A DNA stretch of 16,030 bases from an uncultured Gammaproteobacteria bacterium (GTDB lineage: Bacteria > Pseudomonadota > Gammaproteobacteria > CAIUAS01), in assembly GCA_903897205.1 (NCBI GenBank), contig CAIUAS010000006.1, positions 1-16,030 on the forward strand. Reading direction: 5' to 3'. The notes under the pieces are model-generated. The model saw only the letters and a list, made by a program, of their open reading frames with translations, was not told where the DNA came from and made no database searches. The translations under genes were made by a program, and so were the position numbers. Positions 15,980-16,030 of the stretch are shown one piece after another (position 1 is the first letter of the stretch; the number at the start of each line of letters is the position of its first letter).

Positions 15980-16030
15980 GAGATATAGGCTAGACATATT
16001 CCTAAAAAAATGATGGCGCCAATCCAATTG
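15973..16030 (-). CDS. C-terminal end of a membrane protein, probably EamA/DMT-type transporter, cut by right edge
   Basis: On the minus strand the frame beginning at 16029 reads NWIGAIIFLGICLAYISK and then TGA at 15975-15973. These 18 residues form a hydrophobic helix with the W-I-G-A-x-x-I-x-x-G spacing often seen in the last membrane segment of EamA/DMT transporters, but the stretch is too short to name a family with confidence. It converges on mrcA, and its stop lies inside the shared terminator stem, which supports it being a genuine gene end. Confidence 0.5.
   Translation of the reverse strand, partial: NWIGAIIFLGICLAYISK

Overview
The window reads as chromosome of an AT-rich gammaproteobacterium. 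The strongest clue is the gene order pilM-pilN-pilO-pilP-pilQ-aroK-aroB-damX-hemE on the minus strand, with a class A PBP (mrcA/ponA) diverging from pilM. This is the usual arrangement in Pseudomonas, Legionella and relatives. The base composition, together with a PmrA-box-like repeat in front of a large unrecognised soluble protein at the left end, makes a Legionellales-type (Legionella/Coxiella/Aquicella/Berkiella-like) host my favoured guess. That placement is inference; no marker gene in the window settles it.

Layout. 1-1420 (minus): N-terminal 473 codons of a large hydrophilic protein of unknown function, running off the left edge. 1421-1632: control region with a perfect CTTAAG-N5-CTTAAG direct repeat facing the unknown gene, and a sigma-70-like promoter facing right. 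1633-2508 (plus): EamA/DMT-family membrane transporter. 2588-4588 (plus): a two-gene unit of a CpdA-type cyclic-nucleotide phosphodiesterase and, 9 bases on, a protein with a cyclic-nucleotide-binding domain fused to a CPBP (Rce1-like) intramembrane protease domain. 4596-13490 (minus): a nine-gene convoy with gaps of at most about 25 bases: type IV pilus alignment complex and secretin (pilMNOPQ), two shikimate-pathway enzymes (aroK, aroB), an AAA-ATPase/SPOR protein (damX type) and uroporphyrinogen decarboxylase (hemE). 13565-15946 (plus): penicillin-binding protein 1A. 15951-15979: stem-loop terminator shared with the last 18 codons of a converging minus-strand gene that enters from the right edge.

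How it fits together. PilM (cytoplasmic), PilN and PilO (inner membrane), PilP (lipoprotein) and PilQ (outer-membrane secretin) form the envelope-spanning frame of a type IV pilus or DNA-uptake machine. AroK and AroB supply chorismate; DamX and PBP1A belong to cell-wall synthesis and division; HemE to haem synthesis. The most interesting parts lie outside this conserved block: the possible PmrA-controlled unknown protein, and the pairing of a cAMP-degrading enzyme with a membrane protease that carries its own cyclic-nucleotide sensor. No rRNA, tRNA, CRISPR array, insertion sequence or integrase was seen.
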